Shown piece after piece: positions 1-13,397 of a stretch of DNA of 64,000 nucleotides; within the stretch, counting starts at the first letter, position 1, and each line of letters starts with the position of its first letter. The translations under genes and the position numbers were made by a program. Below the pieces are notes generated by a model that was given only the letters and a program-made list of their open reading frames with translations, made no database searches and was not told the DNA's origin. This DNA is from Loigolactobacillus bifermentans DSM 20003 (lineage in GTDB: Bacteria > Bacillota > Bacilli > Lactobacillales > Lactobacillaceae): NCBI RefSeq assembly GCF_001434575.1, contig NZ_AZDA01000018.1:32259-96258 (forward strand), written 5' to 3'.

Positions 1-188
1 AATAAACAAATAAAGTATTAAGGTTAAAATCGGTGTTTGACGCGCTGACATTGAAAAACCTCTATTCTTTTAAATAAAATCAGGTGTTAATAAAGTCTTA
101 ATGTCTTTCAGTGTACCTTGCGAGGCCTATAAAATAAAGACTTGGTCAGCTGCTTTCAACAAAATTTGATTTTTTCTGACCTTTATTC
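1..188. other. Left-edge intergenic sequence, nothing recognised
   Basis: AT-rich sequence before the groESL promoter. I see no open reading frame with a ribosome binding site, no clear terminator and no RNA gene here. It probably holds the 3' flank of the gene beyond the left edge. Confidence 0.5.
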
Positions 189-216
189 TTGCATTCCATT
201 TAGAACATGGTATTAT
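189..216 (+). promoter_or_regulatory. groESL promoter (sigma-A type)
   Basis: TTGCAT (189-194) and TATTAT (211-216) are separated by 16 nt. The CIRCE operator begins 11 nt after the -10 box, so it sits over the expected transcription start, the usual place for HrcA repression. Confidence 0.75.
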
Positions 217-227
217 GAATATTGTGA

Positions 228-254
228 TTAGCACTTAACTGCTAGGAGTGCTAA
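228..254 (+). promoter_or_regulatory. CIRCE operator (HrcA binding site)
   Basis: TTAGCACTT (228-236), 9 nt spacer, GAGTGCTAA (246-254). The family consensus is TTAGCACTC-N9-GAGTGCTAA; the left arm differs only at its last base. Known role: HrcA binds it to repress groESL and dnaK operons until heat or misfolded protein titrates HrcA away. Confidence 0.93.
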
Positions 255-284
255 AACTCATTAATGTTAATGGAGGGATCAAAC

Positions 285-569
285 GTGTTAAAACCATTAG
301 GCGATCGCGTCATTGTTACAGTAGAAGAACCAGAAGAAAAAACAGTGGGTGGCATTGTGTTAGCTTCCAATGCAAAAGAAAAACCAACAACTGGTAAAGT
401 TGTTGCAGCCGGCCCTGGCTTAACAGCCCATAACGGCAAATTAATTGAATTGACCGTCAAGGAAGGCGACACGGTAATGTTTGATAAATATGCCGGCACA
501 ACTGTTTCCTATGATGGCGCTGACTATTTAGTTTTACATGAAAAGGATTTACTCGCAATCGTTGATTAA
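285..569 (+). CDS. groES: GroES co-chaperonin (10 kDa chaperonin)
   Basis: Encodes the heptameric lid of the GroEL folding chamber, a cytosolic ATP-dependent chaperonin. The protein begins [10 protein letters not shown], the typical GroES N-terminus, and has the mobile-loop and beta-barrel pattern of the family at the usual 94 residues. I chose GTG at 285 because GGAGG at 272-276 is correctly spaced from it; an ATG at 264 would put that ribosome binding site inside the gene and add seven untypical residues. First gene of a two-gene operon with groEL, controlled by the CIRCE operator upstream. Confidence 0.95.
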   Translation: MLKPLGDRVIVTVEEPEEKTVGGIVLASNAKEKPTTGKVVAAGPGLTAHNGKLIELTVKEGDTVMFDKYAGTTVSYDGADYLVLHEKDLLAIVD

Positions 570-617
570 TTTAATCGCGATGAACTGATTGAAAATTCAT
601 TTATGAGGTGAAAGTAA

Positions 618-2255
<1,638 letters not shown>

Positions 2256-2274
2256 GCCAACCATCTTGACAAGG

Positions 2275-2304
2275 AAGCTGTGACTGAAAAGTCATGGCTT
2301 TTTT
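2275..2304 (+). terminator. groESL rho-independent terminator
   Basis: AAGC and TGACT arms pair with AGTCA and GCTT around a GAAA loop, with a TG/TG internal mismatch, followed by a run of six T. It lies 20 nt after the groEL stop codon. Confidence 0.85.
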
Positions 2305-2318
2305 GTTTTGTAAGTTTT

Positions 2319-2464
2319 GTGAATATTTTGATTCACGCAACCAGGTTGGCTACCAGGTAGCCGTTACGTTAAGTGAGCCACCAATTAAGGCCCAGCAGGC
2401 GAATTGACGCAGCTTTAATAACGTGGGTTGGCAGCCCATTCATGTCAATTGAGTGTCACTTAAC
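2319..2464. other. Structured intergenic segment between groEL and ymdB
   Basis: No gene. A hairpin GTGAAT/ATTCAC (2319-2336) and a tight hairpin GGCTAC-CAG-GTAGCC are followed by a segment closed by the perfect 9-bp inverted repeat GTTAAGTGA (2368-2376) / TCACTTAAC (2456-2464). Inside it AATTGAC (2402-2408) pairs with GTCAATT (2444-2450), which encloses a TGGG/CCCA hairpin. A T-run follows at 2471-2476. This could be a small RNA or a multibranched intergenic repeat; its sequence does not resemble the other structured elements of the window. A short frame reading through it has no coding character. Confidence 0.4.
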
Positions 2465-2491
2465 CAATCCTTTTTTATTCCACCTGAAAAA

Positions 2492-2500
2492 TGCTATAAT
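2492..2500 (+). promoter_or_regulatory. Extended -10 promoter of ymdB operon
   Basis: TGCTATAAT is a consensus extended -10 box 64 nt before ymdB; the -35 region is poor, as is common with extended -10 promoters. It would drive the ymdB-ymcA-mutS-mutL-maf run. Confidence 0.65.
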
Positions 2501-2563
2501 TTACGCTAGTATGGACATCAATCAGGATCAGAAGGCTGATCAAAAAGGGGATAAATTTAGATT

Positions 2564-3370
2564 ATGATGCGGATTTTATTTGTAGGCGATGTTATGGGTT
2601 CACACGGACGGCAAGTGCTGAGCACTTATTTACCACAGTTAAAGGCCAAATATCGTCCACAAGTGACCATTGTGAATGGCGAAAATGCTGCTGGTGGTCG
2701 TGGGATCACTGGGAAAATCTATAAGCAATTGCTACAAACCGGTGCAGATGTGATCACCATGGGCAATCACGTTTGGGATAACCGCGATATTTTTGAGTTT
2801 ATCCAAGATGCTAAGAAGATCGTGCGCCCGGCTAACTTTCCCGAAGGCACAACGCCAGGGCAAGGTGTGGTTTACGTTCAAGTGAATCAAGTGAAATTGG
2901 CGGTGATCAATTTACAAGGCAACGCGTTGATGATGCAAAACCTGGACAATCCCTTTTTAAAGGTTGATGCCATGTTGACAGAAATTGAAAAAGTAACGCC
3001 TTTTGTCTTTATCGATTTTCATGCGGAAACCACCGCTGAAAAAGAGGCACTGGGCTGGTATTTAGATGGTCGGGTGTCCGCAGTGGTGGGGACGCATACC
3101 CACGTCCAAACCAGTGATGGGCGTATCTTGCCTAAAGGCACCGCTTATTTAACAGATGCTGGGATGACAGGGGCCTACGATGCGATGTTAGGGGTAAAAC
3201 CTGAAAAAAGTATTGAGCGTTTTCTGACCCAGTTACCAACCCGGTATGAAGTCCGTGAAGATGGCCGTGATTTGTTAGGTGGCTGTTTGATCGACCTTGA
3301 TGACCAAGGGTTGGCCAAACACATTGAACCAGTATTGATCAACGATGATCATCCCTTTGGCCTTGACTAG
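2564..3370 (+). CDS. ymdB: YmdB-family metallophosphoesterase (2',3'-cyclic nucleotide phosphodiesterase)
   Basis: Cytosolic dimetal phosphoesterase. The N-terminus MRILFVGDVMGSHGR, the NGENAAGG and GNHVWDN motifs and the late GTHTHVQTSD motif supply the metal-binding Asp, Asn and His residues of the YmdB family (TIGR00282), which hydrolyses 2',3'-cAMP and affects motility and biofilm in Bacillus. Length 268 residues is usual. ATG at 2564 or 2567 are both possible; the second gives MRILF, the more typical start. In Bacillus ymdB also lies upstream of ymcA-mutSL, so the context is conserved. Confidence 0.93.
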   Translation: MMRILFVGDVMGSHGRQVLSTYLPQLKAKYRPQVTIVNGENAAGGRGITGKIYKQLLQTGADVITMGNHVWDNRDIFEFIQDAKKIVRPANFPEGTTPGQGVVYVQVNQVKLAVINLQGNALMMQNLDNPFLKVDAMLTEIEKVTPFVFIDFHAETTAEKEALGWYLDGRVSAVVGTHTHVQTSDGRILPKGTAYLTDAGMTGAYDAMLGVKPEKSIERFLTQLPTRYEVREDGRDLLGGCLIDLDDQGLAKHIEPVLINDDHPFGLD

Positions 3371-3397
3371 GCAAGGGATAAGCTAGAAGGTGATAAA

Positions 3398-3769
3398 ATG
3401 GTCGAAAAGAGTTTAATGGATCAAGCAACGCGCGCTGCGTTAGACCATTTGGTGACCTTGATCCAACAAGATGAAAATATTCAAAATTATCAAAATATTG
3501 CTGCACAAGTCCAAGGTAACCAGGCCTTAGATCAGTTACAGGCTGATTTAAAGACCACGCAAAAGTTGATCGTCAATGATCAACATTACGGCAAGCCTAA
3601 ACTGGCAGCACAGGCCACAAAGCAAGCCGATGCGCTGAAGTCACAATTGGAGCATCATCCTTTGACCCAGGCCTATCGCAATGCGCTAAGTGACGCCAAC
3701 GAATTAATCACGCAAATTACGGAACGGTTGGAAACAACCGTCAACGATGACATTCAGAAAGAAGGCTAG
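3398..3769 (+). CDS. ymcA: YmcA/YlbF-family regulator
   Basis: Small helical, Gln-rich cytosolic protein of 123 residues. The pattern of long helices and position just upstream of mutS match YmcA, which in Bacillus forms the Y-complex with YlbF and YaaT that influences RNase Y-dependent mRNA processing. AAGGTG before ATG 3398 is a good ribosome binding site. YlbF-like family members are hard to tell apart by eye, so the assignment to YmcA rests partly on the neighbourhood. It is separated from mutS by only 3 nt. Confidence 0.75.
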   Translation: MVEKSLMDQATRAALDHLVTLIQQDENIQNYQNIAAQVQGNQALDQLQADLKTTQKLIVNDQHYGKPKLAAQATKQADALKSQLEHHPLTQAYRNALSDANELITQITERLETTVNDDIQKEG

Positions 3770-3772
3770 TTT

Positions 3773-6457
3773 GTGCCCCAGAAAACCAAAGAAACGCCAA
3801 TGATGGCACAATATCAGGCCATTAAAGATGATTATCCGGATGCCTTTTTATTTTATCGCATCGGTGATTTTTATGAATTATTTTACGATGATGCCATTAA
3901 AGGGGCTCAGTTATTGGAACTCACATTAACGGCCCGAAATAAAAGTGCCACAGATCCCATTCCAATGTGTGGGGTACCCCACCACGCTGCTCAAAATTAC
4001 GTGGATATTTTAGTGGATAAAGGGTATAAAGTGGCGATTTGTGAACAAGTGGAAGACCCCAAAACAGCCGTGGGCATGGTGAAACGTGAAGTGATCCAGC
4101 TGATCACGCCAGGGACCATTATGGACCAAAAGGCCGCTACTGCGAAAAGTAATAACTACTTAACCGCTTTGGTGGAAGCAAAAGGCGCTTATGGGTTTGC
4201 GTATACGGACTTATCCACCGGTGAATTAAAGGTCAGTCGCTTAGCGGATGAAGAGGCGGTGATCAACGAGGCCGTCAGCTTACGCACCAAAGAAATGGTG
4301 GCCAATCATCAAGTTTCCCAGTCCATTTTGGATGATTTGGCAAAACTGAATATTTTAGTGTCCTACCAAGATCAGGTGACGCCTCACGCTGAATTGGCCT
4401 TTGTCTCCCAAGGTTTAACCGATGCTTTGGAACAACAAGTGGTGGCCCAACTGTTGATGTATTTGACGATTACGCAAAAACGCAGTTTGGCACACTTACA
4501 GGTGGCTGTGCCTTATGAACCGTCTCATTTCTTGAAAATGGACCATTCTGCCAAGCGCAACTTGGAATTGGTAACCTCACTGCGCAATGGCACCCGCAAT
4601 GGCACCTTGTTGTGGCTACTGGATATGACCAAAACAGCGATGGGCGGCCGGTTATTAAAGCAATGGTTAGATCGGCCGTTGATCAATCGACCGGCAATTT
4701 TAAAACGTCAAGCCAAAGTGGCCAGCTTATTGGACCACTTTTTTGAGCGCTCCAGTTTACAAGATGAATTAACCAAAGTGTATGATCTAGAGCGCCTAGC
4801 AGGTCGGGTGGCGTTTGGCAACGTGAATGGCCGCGATTTGATTCAATTGAAAACATCGTTGTTACAAGTACCGAAAGTGAAATCCATTTTAGTGGGGATC
4901 AACGATGATGGCACGTTTGATGATGTGGTAGACCATTTAGACCCAGTCAGTGACGTATCAGATCTCATTGAGCGCGCGATCAACGATGATCCGCCGATCT
5001 CCATTAAAGACGGTAATGTGATCAAGACCGGGTACAACCAACAGTTAGATGACTATCGGGATGCCATGGCCAACGGGAAAAAGTGGATCGCCGAGTTGCA
5101 GGCCCAAGAACGGGAAGCCACTGGCATTCATAATTTAAAAATCGGCTTTAATAAGGTTTTTGGCTACTACATTGAAGTTACCAAAGCGAATTTAGAGCGG
5201 TTACCGGAAGACCGTTATGAACGGAAACAAACCTTAACCAATGCTGAACGTTTTAGTACGCCAGAATTAAAAGCAAAAGAAACGTTGATTTTAGAAGCCC
5301 AAGAAAAATCAACGGCTTTAGAATACGAATTATTTACAGCAGTCCGCGAACAAGTGAAGGCCCAGATTCACCGGTTGCAACGTTTAGCCCGCGGTATTGC
5401 CAGCTTAGATGTGTTACAAAGCTTTGCGGTGGTCAGTGAGACCTACCATTATGTGCGGCCAACCCTAACCAGCCATCAGCATGACTTGCAGATCGAAGCC
5501 GGGCGGCATCCGGTGGTGGAAAAAGTGTTAGGCGAGCAAAAGTATATTCCTAACGATGTGAAAATGGCACCAGACCAAGCCATTTTATTGATCACTGGGC
5601 CAAATATGTCTGGGAAAAGCACGTATATGCGGCAGTTAGCGCTAATGGTGATCATGGCGCAAATGGGCTGCTTTGTGCCGGCTAAGTCCGCGACGATGCC
5701 GATTTTTGACCAGATTTTTACCCGAATCGGGGCCGCAGATGACTTGATCTCGGGCCAAAGTACCTTTATGGTCGAAATGATGGAATCCAATGCTGCGTTG
5801 GCCCATGCCACGGCGGATAGTTTGATTTTATTTGATGAAATTGGACGTGGTACGGCCACTTATGATGGGATGGCTTTAGCACAGGCTATCATTGAATACT
5901 TGCATGATCACGTCCATGCCAAAACACTATTTTCCACGCATTATCATGAATTAATAGCGTTAGAGGCCAAATTGCCCGCTTTACGTAACGTGCATGTTGG
6001 CGCTGTGGAAGAAAACGGCAATTTAGTATTCTTGCATCAAATGTTGCCTGGGGCGGCGGATAAGTCCTACGGGATCCATGTGGCGAAATTAGCTGGGATG
6101 CCCACCAATTTACTGCAACGGGCCACTGAGATCTTGACTAAATTAGAAGCGGCACCGGTGACGGCTGTGACTGAAGCACCGACTGCAACCGAGTCAGCTG
6201 CAACTAAACAGGAAGTCACCCCGGCACCAGCGCCAAAGTCGGCGCCAGAAGCGACGCCGGTTGCAGCACCTGTAACGGCTCAGACAGACACTGTAGATGA
6301 ACAATTAGCCTTGTTCAATTACCAAGCCGGCGATTTAACCACTACGGAAGCCAATGTGTTGCAAGATTTAAAGTCAGTTGATTTAATGGATCTGACGCCA
6401 ATGGCCGCCATGAATCAGTTGTACGCTTGGCAGAAGCAATTAAAGAAAAAGTCCTAA
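3773..6457 (+). CDS. mutS: DNA mismatch repair protein MutS
   Basis: Recognises mismatches and small loops in DNA and recruits MutL. The mismatch-binding motif GDFYELF has the wedge Phe33 and Glu35. The Walker A segment GPNMSGKST starts at residue 609, followed by the DEIGRGT Walker B signature and the STHYHE motif. Length 894. A Pro/Ala/Thr-rich linker (about residues 795-840) precedes a C-terminal helical segment. The start is GTG 3773, three bases after ymcA ends, with GAAGG as ribosome binding site. Translationally linked to mutL downstream. Confidence 0.97.
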   Translation: MPQKTKETPMMAQYQAIKDDYPDAFLFYRIGDFYELFYDDAIKGAQLLELTLTARNKSATDPIPMCGVPHHAAQNYVDILVDKGYKVAICEQVEDPKTAVGMVKREVIQLITPGTIMDQKAATAKSNNYLTALVEAKGAYGFAYTDLSTGELKVSRLADEEAVINEAVSLRTKEMVANHQVSQSILDDLAKLNILVSYQDQVTPHAELAFVSQGLTDALEQQVVAQLLMYLTITQKRSLAHLQVAVPYEPSHFLKMDHSAKRNLELVTSLRNGTRNGTLLWLLDMTKTAMGGRLLKQWLDRPLINRPAILKRQAKVASLLDHFFERSSLQDELTKVYDLERLAGRVAFGNVNGRDLIQLKTSLLQVPKVKSILVGINDDGTFDDVVDHLDPVSDVSDLIERAINDDPPISIKDGNVIKTGYNQQLDDYRDAMANGKKWIAELQAQEREATGIHNLKIGFNKVFGYYIEVTKANLERLPEDRYERKQTLTNAERFSTPELKAKETLILEAQEKSTALEYELFTAVREQVKAQIHRLQRLARGIASLDVLQSFAVVSETYHYVRPTLTSHQHDLQIEAGRHPVVEKVLGEQKYIPNDVKMAPDQAILLITGPNMSGKSTYMRQLALMVIMAQMGCFVPAKSATMPIFDQIFTRIGAADDLISGQSTFMVEMMESNAALAHATADSLILFDEIGRGTATYDGMALAQAIIEYLHDHVHAKTLFSTHYHELIALEAKLPALRNVHVGAVEENGNLVFLHQMLPGAADKSYGIHVAKLAGMPTNLLQRATEILTKLEAAPVTAVTEAPTATESAATKQEVTPAPAPKSAPEATPVAAPVTAQTDTVDEQLALFNYQAGDLTTTEANVLQDLKSVDLMDLTPMAAMNQLYAWQKQLKKKS

Positions 6458-6472
6458 GAAAGGTGAGTGCGT

Positions 6473-8419
6473 ATGGCCCAAATTCATGAATTAGCAGAAG
6501 TATTAGCCAATCAAATCGCAGCTGGTGAAGTGATCGAACGGCCAGCTTCAGTGGTGAAAGAGTTGGTTGAAAATGCGTTGGATGCCGGTAGTACGCAAGT
6601 GGATGTTTTAGTGACCGGGGCTGGCTTAACCAGTATCCAAGTGATCGATAATGGCGGTGGTATTGCGCCAGAGGACGTTGAAATTGCCTTTCGGCGTCAT
6701 GCCACCAGTAAGATCTCATCACGGCAAGACCTGTTTAAAGTCCACTCCTTAGGGTTTCGTGGTGAAGCGTTGCCTAGTATTGCGTCTGTAGCAGATGTGG
6801 TGCTGGAAACGGCCACGGATTCAGCAGCTGGTGTGCGGGTGCATTATCGCGGTGGCAAGCTATTGGAACACGCCACTACGGCTTTGCGTCCTGGCACAAC
6901 GGTCACCGTCACCGACTTGTTTTACAATACACCGGCGCGACTGAAGTATGTGAAATCACCCCATACGGAATTAGGCCAAATCGGGGACATTATCAATCGG
7001 TTGGCGTTAAGCCATCCTGATGTGGCGTTTTCACTGGCCAGCGAAGGCAATATTTTAGTGCGCACCACCGGCAATGGTGGGTTGCAACAGACCATTGCGG
7101 GGATCTATGGGGTGAAACTCGCCCGTAAAATGCTGGCGATTCAAGCCGAAGACTTGGACTTTAAGCTGCAAGGGTTTGTATCACTACCAGAATTGACCCG
7201 CTCGGCACGGCGGTATTTAACGGTGCTGATCAATGGCCGGTATATTAAAAATTTCCAGCTGAACAAGGCCATTATTGCCGGTTACGGGTCAAAGCTAATG
7301 GTGGGGCGGTATCCGATTGCGGTGATTGCCATTGAAATGGATCCCATCTTGGTAGATGTCAACGTGCATCCCACTAAGCAAGAAGTTCGGTTAAGTAAAG
7401 AAGAGGAACTGGGGAAACTGTTAGAAACCACTATTTTTAAGCGGATCGCCCAGGAAAATCTCATTCCAGATGCGCAAGAAAATTTAAATCACGCCACGCG
7501 GTCTAAAACCACAGCGAAACCCAACCAATTAACCATGGCCTTAAACAATGCCAGCCAGAAGTGGACGGAGCAAGTGGTTCCTGTTACCCGGCAAGCCCCT
7601 GCTAAAATTGCGGAACCAGAACCGGCCCCATTTGTACCGCAAAATGGGGTGACAACCGACACTGACCCCACCAAGGATCTGATTTTTGATGACCCACAAC
7701 GGTTAGCCCAGTGGGACCAGCGCTATCAAGCCGAACAGCCAGGTCCAATCTTTGATGAACCGGCGCCTGTTGCGCACCCAACGGCGGCACCTCAACCGAC
7801 TGGTCCACGTTTTCCAACGCTAGACTATATTGGTCAGTTACATGGGACGTACTTATTAGCAGGTGGTGCGGATGGATTTTACATCATCGATCAACATGCT
7901 GCCCAAGAACGGGTGAACTATGAGCATTATCGTCAAGCCATTGGGGAAGTGAGTCATGACCAGCAAAACTTATTAGTGCCGTTGGTATTGGATTATCCCG
8001 CTAGTGATGCCGTGCGGATTCGCGCACAGCAGGATCTGTTTGCTCAGATTGGCTTGGTATTAGCGTCATTTGGGCAAAACAGTTTTATTTTACGGGCGCA
8101 TCCCACTTGGTTCAAAGCAGGGCAGGAAGAAGACACCGCCAAAGAAATGATCGACTATGTATTAGATGATCAGAAACTGGACATTGCCAAGTTCCGTGAG
8201 AAAACGGCGATTATGATGAGCTGTAAACGGGCGATCAAGGCCAATCATCATTTAGATGAGCAGCAGGCGAAGGCCTTATTACAACGGTTACCGCAATGCG
8301 AGAACCCATTTAATTGTCCACACGGTCGCCCAGTTGTCGTGCATTTTACCCAAACGGATCTGGAAAAGATGTTTAAGCGGATCCAAGACCAACATGAAAG
8401 TTTACGAGGTGCAGAATGA
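6473..8419 (+). CDS. mutL: DNA mismatch repair protein MutL
   Basis: GHKL-type ATPase and mismatch-repair coordinator. The N-terminal domain shows the [23 protein letters not shown] and [10 protein letters not shown] motifs. After a Pro-rich linker (about residues 330-445) the C-terminal dimerisation domain contains [11 protein letters not shown], the conserved endonuclease-type segment, and ends with the CPHGRP motif. This fits a MutL with latent nicking activity. ATG 6473 is chosen over GTG 6467 because AAAGG at 6459-6463 is correctly spaced to it. The gene overlaps maf by 4 nt. Confidence 0.97.
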   Translation: MAQIHELAEVLANQIAAGEVIERPASVVKELVENALDAGSTQVDVLVTGAGLTSIQVIDNGGGIAPEDVEIAFRRHATSKISSRQDLFKVHSLGFRGEALPSIASVADVVLETATDSAAGVRVHYRGGKLLEHATTALRPGTTVTVTDLFYNTPARLKYVKSPHTELGQIGDIINRLALSHPDVAFSLASEGNILVRTTGNGGLQQTIAGIYGVKLARKMLAIQAEDLDFKLQGFVSLPELTRSARRYLTVLINGRYIKNFQLNKAIIAGYGSKLMVGRYPIAVIAIEMDPILVDVNVHPTKQEVRLSKEEELGKLLETTIFKRIAQENLIPDAQENLNHATRSKTTAKPNQLTMALNNASQKWTEQVVPVTRQAPAKIAEPEPAPFVPQNGVTTDTDPTKDLIFDDPQRLAQWDQRYQAEQPGPIFDEPAPVAHPTAAPQPTGPRFPTLDYIGQLHGTYLLAGGADGFYIIDQHAAQERVNYEHYRQAIGEVSHDQQNLLVPLVLDYPASDAVRIRAQQDLFAQIGLVLASFGQNSFILRAHPTWFKAGQEEDTAKEMIDYVLDDQKLDIAKFREKTAIMMSCKRAIKANHHLDEQQAKALLQRLPQCENPFNCPHGRPVVVHFTQTDLEKMFKRIQDQHESLRGAE

Positions 8420-8997
8420 CGTTTATTTTAGCTTCTGGTTCCCCGCGGCGCCAAGCGCTGCTGCAGCGCATTTTACCCACATTTCAGGTTCAGCTTGCGC
8501 AAGTGAGCGAACAGGTACCAGATGGGTTAGCCCCGGCTGTGCACGTGCAAACCTTAGCCACTCGTAAGGGGGAAGCTGTGGCGACACAATTTCCCACAGC
8601 GACCGTTTTAAGTGCGGATACGATCGTCAGCTTTCAAGGCGCCGTTTTTGGGAAGCCCCATAGTCGTCAGCAAGCCGGCGCACGATTGGCCAAGCTTTCA
8701 GGCCAAACCCATCAAGTCTACTCTGGCGTTTGGTATCATCAACCAGGGCAACCAGCACAAACGGCGGTGGTGTGTACCGATGTCACGTTTTATCCTTTGA
8801 CCCCGGCACAGATCGATCATTATCTCGCAACAGGTGAAGCCGATGATAAAGCAGGGGCTTATGGCATCCAAGGCTATGGCGGCCTGTTTGTCAAAGCAAT
8901 CCAAGGCGACTACTACAATGTGATGGGCCTACCATTGGCCACTGTTAGCCGCATGATTTTGCCGGAACAACTTTTCAAAACAGCAGAAACCCAGTGA
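8416..8997 (+). CDS. maf: Maf-family nucleotide pyrophosphatase
   Basis: 193-residue protein starting [11 protein letters not shown], the diagnostic Maf phosphate-binding motif, with a later SADTIV segment and GKPHS. Family members hydrolyse dTTP/UTP and modified nucleotides and are linked to septum inhibition in Bacillus. ATG 8416 overlaps the mutL stop (ATGA), implying translational coupling and cotranscription with mutSL. Confidence 0.95.
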   Translation: MTFILASGSPRRQALLQRILPTFQVQLAQVSEQVPDGLAPAVHVQTLATRKGEAVATQFPTATVLSADTIVSFQGAVFGKPHSRQQAGARLAKLSGQTHQVYSGVWYHQPGQPAQTAVVCTDVTFYPLTPAQIDHYLATGEADDKAGAYGIQGYGGLFVKAIQGDYYNVMGLPLATVSRMILPEQLFKTAETQ

Positions 8998-9006
8998 AAA
9001 ATCTGG

Positions 9007-9033
9007 TACAATAGATAGGCAAACGTATGTACG
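9007..9033 (+). promoter_or_regulatory. ruvAB promoter with LexA-like box
   Basis: TGGTACAAT (9004-9012) is an extended -10 box. Just after it CAAACGTATGTACG (9020-9033) matches 12 of 14 positions of the Gram-positive SOS box CGAACRNRYGTTYG. Placement over the transcription start suits LexA repression. In Bacillus ruvAB belongs to the SOS regulon; that this site works here is inference. Confidence 0.6.
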
Positions 9034-9051
9034 GAAAAGTGAGGCAAAAGC

Positions 9052-9657
9052 ATGTATGAGTATTTAGTAGGTGCGATCACCTTTGTGAGTCCTTTTTATG
9101 TGGTGATCGAGGTAGCCGGAGTTGGCTATCGCGTGCAATTGGCCAATCCCTTTCAGTTTGAAGTGGGAACTGCCAAAGCGAAGATTTACGTCTATCAGTC
9201 GATCCATGAAACCGAAAGCACGCTTTATGGGTTTGCTAAGGCCAATGAAAAGCAATTGTTTGAGCGCCTGTTAAAAGTGTCTGGTATCGGACCGAAGTCT
9301 GCTTTGGCCATTTTAGCCAACCAAGACCATGTGGGCTTGGTGCAGGCAATTCAATCAGATGATATTGGTTATTTAACCAAGTTTCCAGGGGTGGGCAAAA
9401 AAACCGCCCAACAAATCGTGTTGGACTTAAAAGGCAAAGTGGATGATTTAGCACCGGCTGCTGAAGTACCTTTGCCGGTGACACCAGCTGAACCAGAAGA
9501 CGCTGAAACGCCACTGGCAGAAGCACTGGCTGCTTTAAAGGCCCTAGGCTATAAACCACGTGAAGTCGACCGGATTGCCAAGCAATTACGGTCCTTTAAA
9601 GCCACTACCACGGATGCTTATTTAAGTGAAGCATTACGGTTATTAATGAAAGGCTAA
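9052..9657 (+). CDS. ruvA: Holliday junction branch migration protein RuvA
   Basis: DNA-binding subunit that holds Holliday junctions for the RuvB motor. The N-terminal OB fold (MYEYLVGAI) is followed by helix-hairpin-helix motifs [13 protein letters not shown] and [13 protein letters not shown] near residues 75 and 110, then an acidic flexible linker and the C-terminal RuvB-contacting domain. Length 201 is typical. GAGG before ATG 9052. Adjacent to ruvB, with a LexA-like site upstream. Confidence 0.97.
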   Translation: MYEYLVGAITFVSPFYVVIEVAGVGYRVQLANPFQFEVGTAKAKIYVYQSIHETESTLYGFAKANEKQLFERLLKVSGIGPKSALAILANQDHVGLVQAIQSDDIGYLTKFPGVGKKTAQQIVLDLKGKVDDLAPAAEVPLPVTPAEPEDAETPLAEALAALKALGYKPREVDRIAKQLRSFKATTTDAYLSEALRLLMKG

Positions 9658-9676
9658 TCAGAAAAGGGGGTTCAAG

Positions 9677-10687
9677 ATGACAGAGGATGCGCGTTTTGTC
9701 ACGCCGGATACATTAGATGATGGCGAAGCCAGTTTAGAAAAGTCGTTACGGCCCCAACGGTTGGCGCAATATATTGGTCAAGACCAAGTTAAAACGGAGT
9801 TGCAGGTGTACATTGCAGCCGCTAAACAACGACAGGAAAGCTTGGACCATGTTTTATTGTACGGCCCGCCAGGTTTAGGGAAAACCACCTTAGCCATGGT
9901 GATCGCCAATGAGATGCAAGTGTCCATTCGCACCACAAGTGGCCCAGCTATTGAGCGTCCCGGCGATTTGGTGGCGATTTTAAATGAGCTGGAACCAGGA
10001 GATGTGTTGTTCATTGATGAGATCCACCGGTTGCCGAAAGTGGTTGAGGAGATGTTGTACTCTGCCATGGAGGACTTTTTTGTGGATATTATTATTGGAC
10101 AAGGCCCCACTGCTCACCCGGTGCATTTTCCGTTACCACCTTTTACGTTGATCGGCGCAACTACCCGAGCCGGACTTTTATCGGCCCCCTTACGTGATCG
10201 ATTTGGCATTGTGGCGCATATGGCTTATTATGATGAAAGTGCCTTGACGGAAATCGTGCAACGGTCTGCTGATATTTTTGATACGCAGATCGCCGGTACC
10301 GGTGCCCATGAAATTGCCCGGCGGTCACGGGGAACACCGCGGATCGCCAACCGCCTGTTAAAGCGGATCCGTGACTTTGCACAGGTCGCCCAACAGGACA
10401 CCATTGATCAAAGCATTGTCCAACGTGCGTTACAGTTACTCCAAGTGGATACCCGCGGGCTGGATGTGGTGGATCAAAAGCTATTACACACTATGATCGA
10501 ATTTTATAACGGTGGTCCAGTGGGGTTAAGCACGTTAGCCGCTAATATCGGTGAAGAAACGGATACCATCGAGGAAATGTACGAGCCTTATTTGCTCCAA
10601 ATTGGTTTTATTAAACGTACCCCGCGGGGACGCATTGCAACAGAATTGGCGTACCAGCATTTAGGGCTGACGCCACCAACGAAATAA
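9677..10687 (+). CDS. ruvB: Holliday junction helicase RuvB
   Basis: AAA+ hexameric motor driving branch migration with RuvA. It shows Walker [13 protein letters not shown] near residue 62, Walker B DEIHRL, the sensor GATTRAGLL and arginine-finger segment APLRDRFG, and a C-terminal winged helix with [18 protein letters not shown] is a strong ribosome binding site. 336 residues is standard. Confidence 0.98.
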   Translation: MTEDARFVTPDTLDDGEASLEKSLRPQRLAQYIGQDQVKTELQVYIAAAKQRQESLDHVLLYGPPGLGKTTLAMVIANEMQVSIRTTSGPAIERPGDLVAILNELEPGDVLFIDEIHRLPKVVEEMLYSAMEDFFVDIIIGQGPTAHPVHFPLPPFTLIGATTRAGLLSAPLRDRFGIVAHMAYYDESALTEIVQRSADIFDTQIAGTGAHEIARRSRGTPRIANRLLKRIRDFAQVAQQDTIDQSIVQRALQLLQVDTRGLDVVDQKLLHTMIEFYNGGPVGLSTLAANIGEETDTIEEMYEPYLLQIGFIKRTPRGRIATELAYQHLGLTPPTK

Positions 10688-10707
10688 TTTAAGAGGAAGT
10701 ATCAACA

Positions 10708-11742
10708 ATGGGACTGTCAACAGAAGATTTTGATTACGATTTACCACAAGAATTAATCGCACAAACGCCTTTAAAAGAACGGGACGCATCACGGATGCTG
10801 GTACTGGATCACAAAACGGGTGCTTATTCTGATCAACACTTTTATGATGTGTTAGAGCAATTAAACCCCGGCGACGCTGTTGTGATGAACGATACGCGGG
10901 TGATGCCAGCACGCTTGTATGGCATCAAGGCAGAAACGGGTGCGCACTTAGAAGTCTTGTTATTAAACAACACCGAAGGCGACCATTGGGAAACGCTGAT
11001 GAAGCCAGCCAAGCGGGCGAAAGTCGGCACTGAGATCACCTTTGGGGATGGCCAATTAAAAGCCGTTGTTACCGAGGAATTGGAACATGGTGGCCGGATG
11101 ATCGAATTCCATTATGATGGGATCTTTATGGAAATTTTGGAACAATTAGGGGAAACACCATTGCCCCCTTATATTAAGGCGAAGTTGGATGACCCTGAAA
11201 TGTACCAAACCGTTTACGCCAAAGAAAATGGCTCTGCCGCTGCCCCTACGGCCGGTTTGCATTGGACGAAGGAATTATTACAAAAGGTGCAAGATAAAGG
11301 CGTGAAGCTGGTTTATTTAACCTTACACGTTGGTTTAGGGACTTTCCGGCCAGTGGATGTGGACGATATTGATAATCACAAGATGCACAGTGAATTTTAT
11401 CGGCTCACACCTGAAGCCGCGGCCCAATTAAACGAAGTGCGGGCCAACGGTGGCCGGATCATTGCCACTGGGACCACTTCCATTCGGACGTTAGAAACCA
11501 TTGGCACAAAATTTGACGGCGAGATCAAGCCAGATTCTGGTTGGACGGATATTTTTATTAAGCCAGGTTACCAGTGGCAGGTGGTGGATGCCTTTATTAC
11601 CAATTTCCATTTACCAAAGTCCACATTAGTCATGCTCGTCGCTGCCTTTACCGGCCGGGACAACATTTTGAATGCTTATCAGCATGCCATTGACGAACGC
11701 TATCGTTTCTTTAGCTTCGGGGATGCCATGTTTATTAAATAA
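10708..11742 (+). CDS. queA: S-adenosylmethionine:tRNA ribosyltransferase-isomerase QueA
   Basis: Transfers the ribosyl group of SAM to preQ1-modified tRNA, giving epoxyqueuosine at the wobble position. Motifs include [12 protein letters not shown] at the N-terminus, [18 protein letters not shown], and [10 protein letters not shown]. 344 residues is usual. It lies 20 nt after ruvB and ends with a strong terminator. The next enzyme-related gene, tgt, carries out the preceding step (base exchange), so the two form a queuosine pair. Confidence 0.97.
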   Translation: MGLSTEDFDYDLPQELIAQTPLKERDASRMLVLDHKTGAYSDQHFYDVLEQLNPGDAVVMNDTRVMPARLYGIKAETGAHLEVLLLNNTEGDHWETLMKPAKRAKVGTEITFGDGQLKAVVTEELEHGGRMIEFHYDGIFMEILEQLGETPLPPYIKAKLDDPEMYQTVYAKENGSAAAPTAGLHWTKELLQKVQDKGVKLVYLTLHVGLGTFRPVDVDDIDNHKMHSEFYRLTPEAAAQLNEVRANGGRIIATGTTSIRTLETIGTKFDGEIKPDSGWTDIFIKPGYQWQVVDAFITNFHLPKSTLVMLVAAFTGRDNILNAYQHAIDERYRFFSFGDAMFIK

Positions 11743-11748
11743 CACGCT

Positions 11749-11782
11749 AAAGGGCCGTGACGTTAAGTCACGACCCTTTTTT
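11749..11782 (+). terminator. queA terminator
   Basis: AAAGGG-C-CGTGAC (11749-11761), loop GTTAA, GTCACG-A-CCCTTTTTT. Strong stem followed by six T immediately after queA. Confidence 0.92.
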
Positions 11783-12116
11783 GAAGTCTTGTCCGGCCCA
11801 AGATTTTGTATCGCACAAGCTGTTAAAACTAGTGTGGGGTGTTACAAATTTCACTAAACGCCGTTTCCAAAATTGTACGCTCATGGAGAATTGAAAAAAG
11901 TCTTTATTTTGAAAAACTTAGGTTGTTCATCGAAGCGAGTAAAATCAAAACTTGGGTATCAGAACGGCTTCTAATTGTATTTTAGCACATTAATAAAGCG
12001 CTTACAAATATACTTCGTGGCTTTCTGAAAGTTAAGGACTTGTTGACGGCCACACAAACCAGTGACTTTTTAAAAAGGTTCATGGTTGAGGAGCATGCGT
12101 TAAAAGAACGTTCGTT
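11783..12116. other. Gap before tgt with a cre-like site
   Basis: About 330 nt without a gene. The only motif I support is ATAAAGCGCTTACA (11993-12006); read on the minus strand it is TGTAAGCGCTTTAT, matching 12 of 14 positions of the CcpA consensus TGWAANCGNTNWCA. Its distance from tgt leaves its target unclear. Confidence 0.35.
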
Positions 12117-12144
12117 TTGTGAAAAACGCCGAACATGTTAGAAT
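12117..12144 (+). promoter_or_regulatory. tgt promoter
   Basis: TTGTGA (12117-12122) and TAGAAT (12139-12144), 16 nt spacer, with TGT just before the -10 giving an extended box. Confidence 0.7.
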
Positions 12145-12166
12145 AGCAAGGTTAAGGACAAAATGA

Positions 12167-13324
<1,158 letters not shown>

Positions 13325-13397
13325 TTTCACTGGAAGTTAAAGGGTAAATTTGTTACGCTGGTCTTATGACTTAAAAATTAAATGAGGTGTTCAATTT

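Noticed and set aside
2373..2567. 64-codon frame before ymdB
   Set aside because: It runs through the inverted repeats and the ymdB promoter and ends over the ymdB start; no ribosome binding site.
12110..12140. LexA-like box near the tgt promoter (GAACGTTC)
   Set aside because: The half-sites lack the 4-nt spacer needed for the GAAC-N4-GTTC operator.
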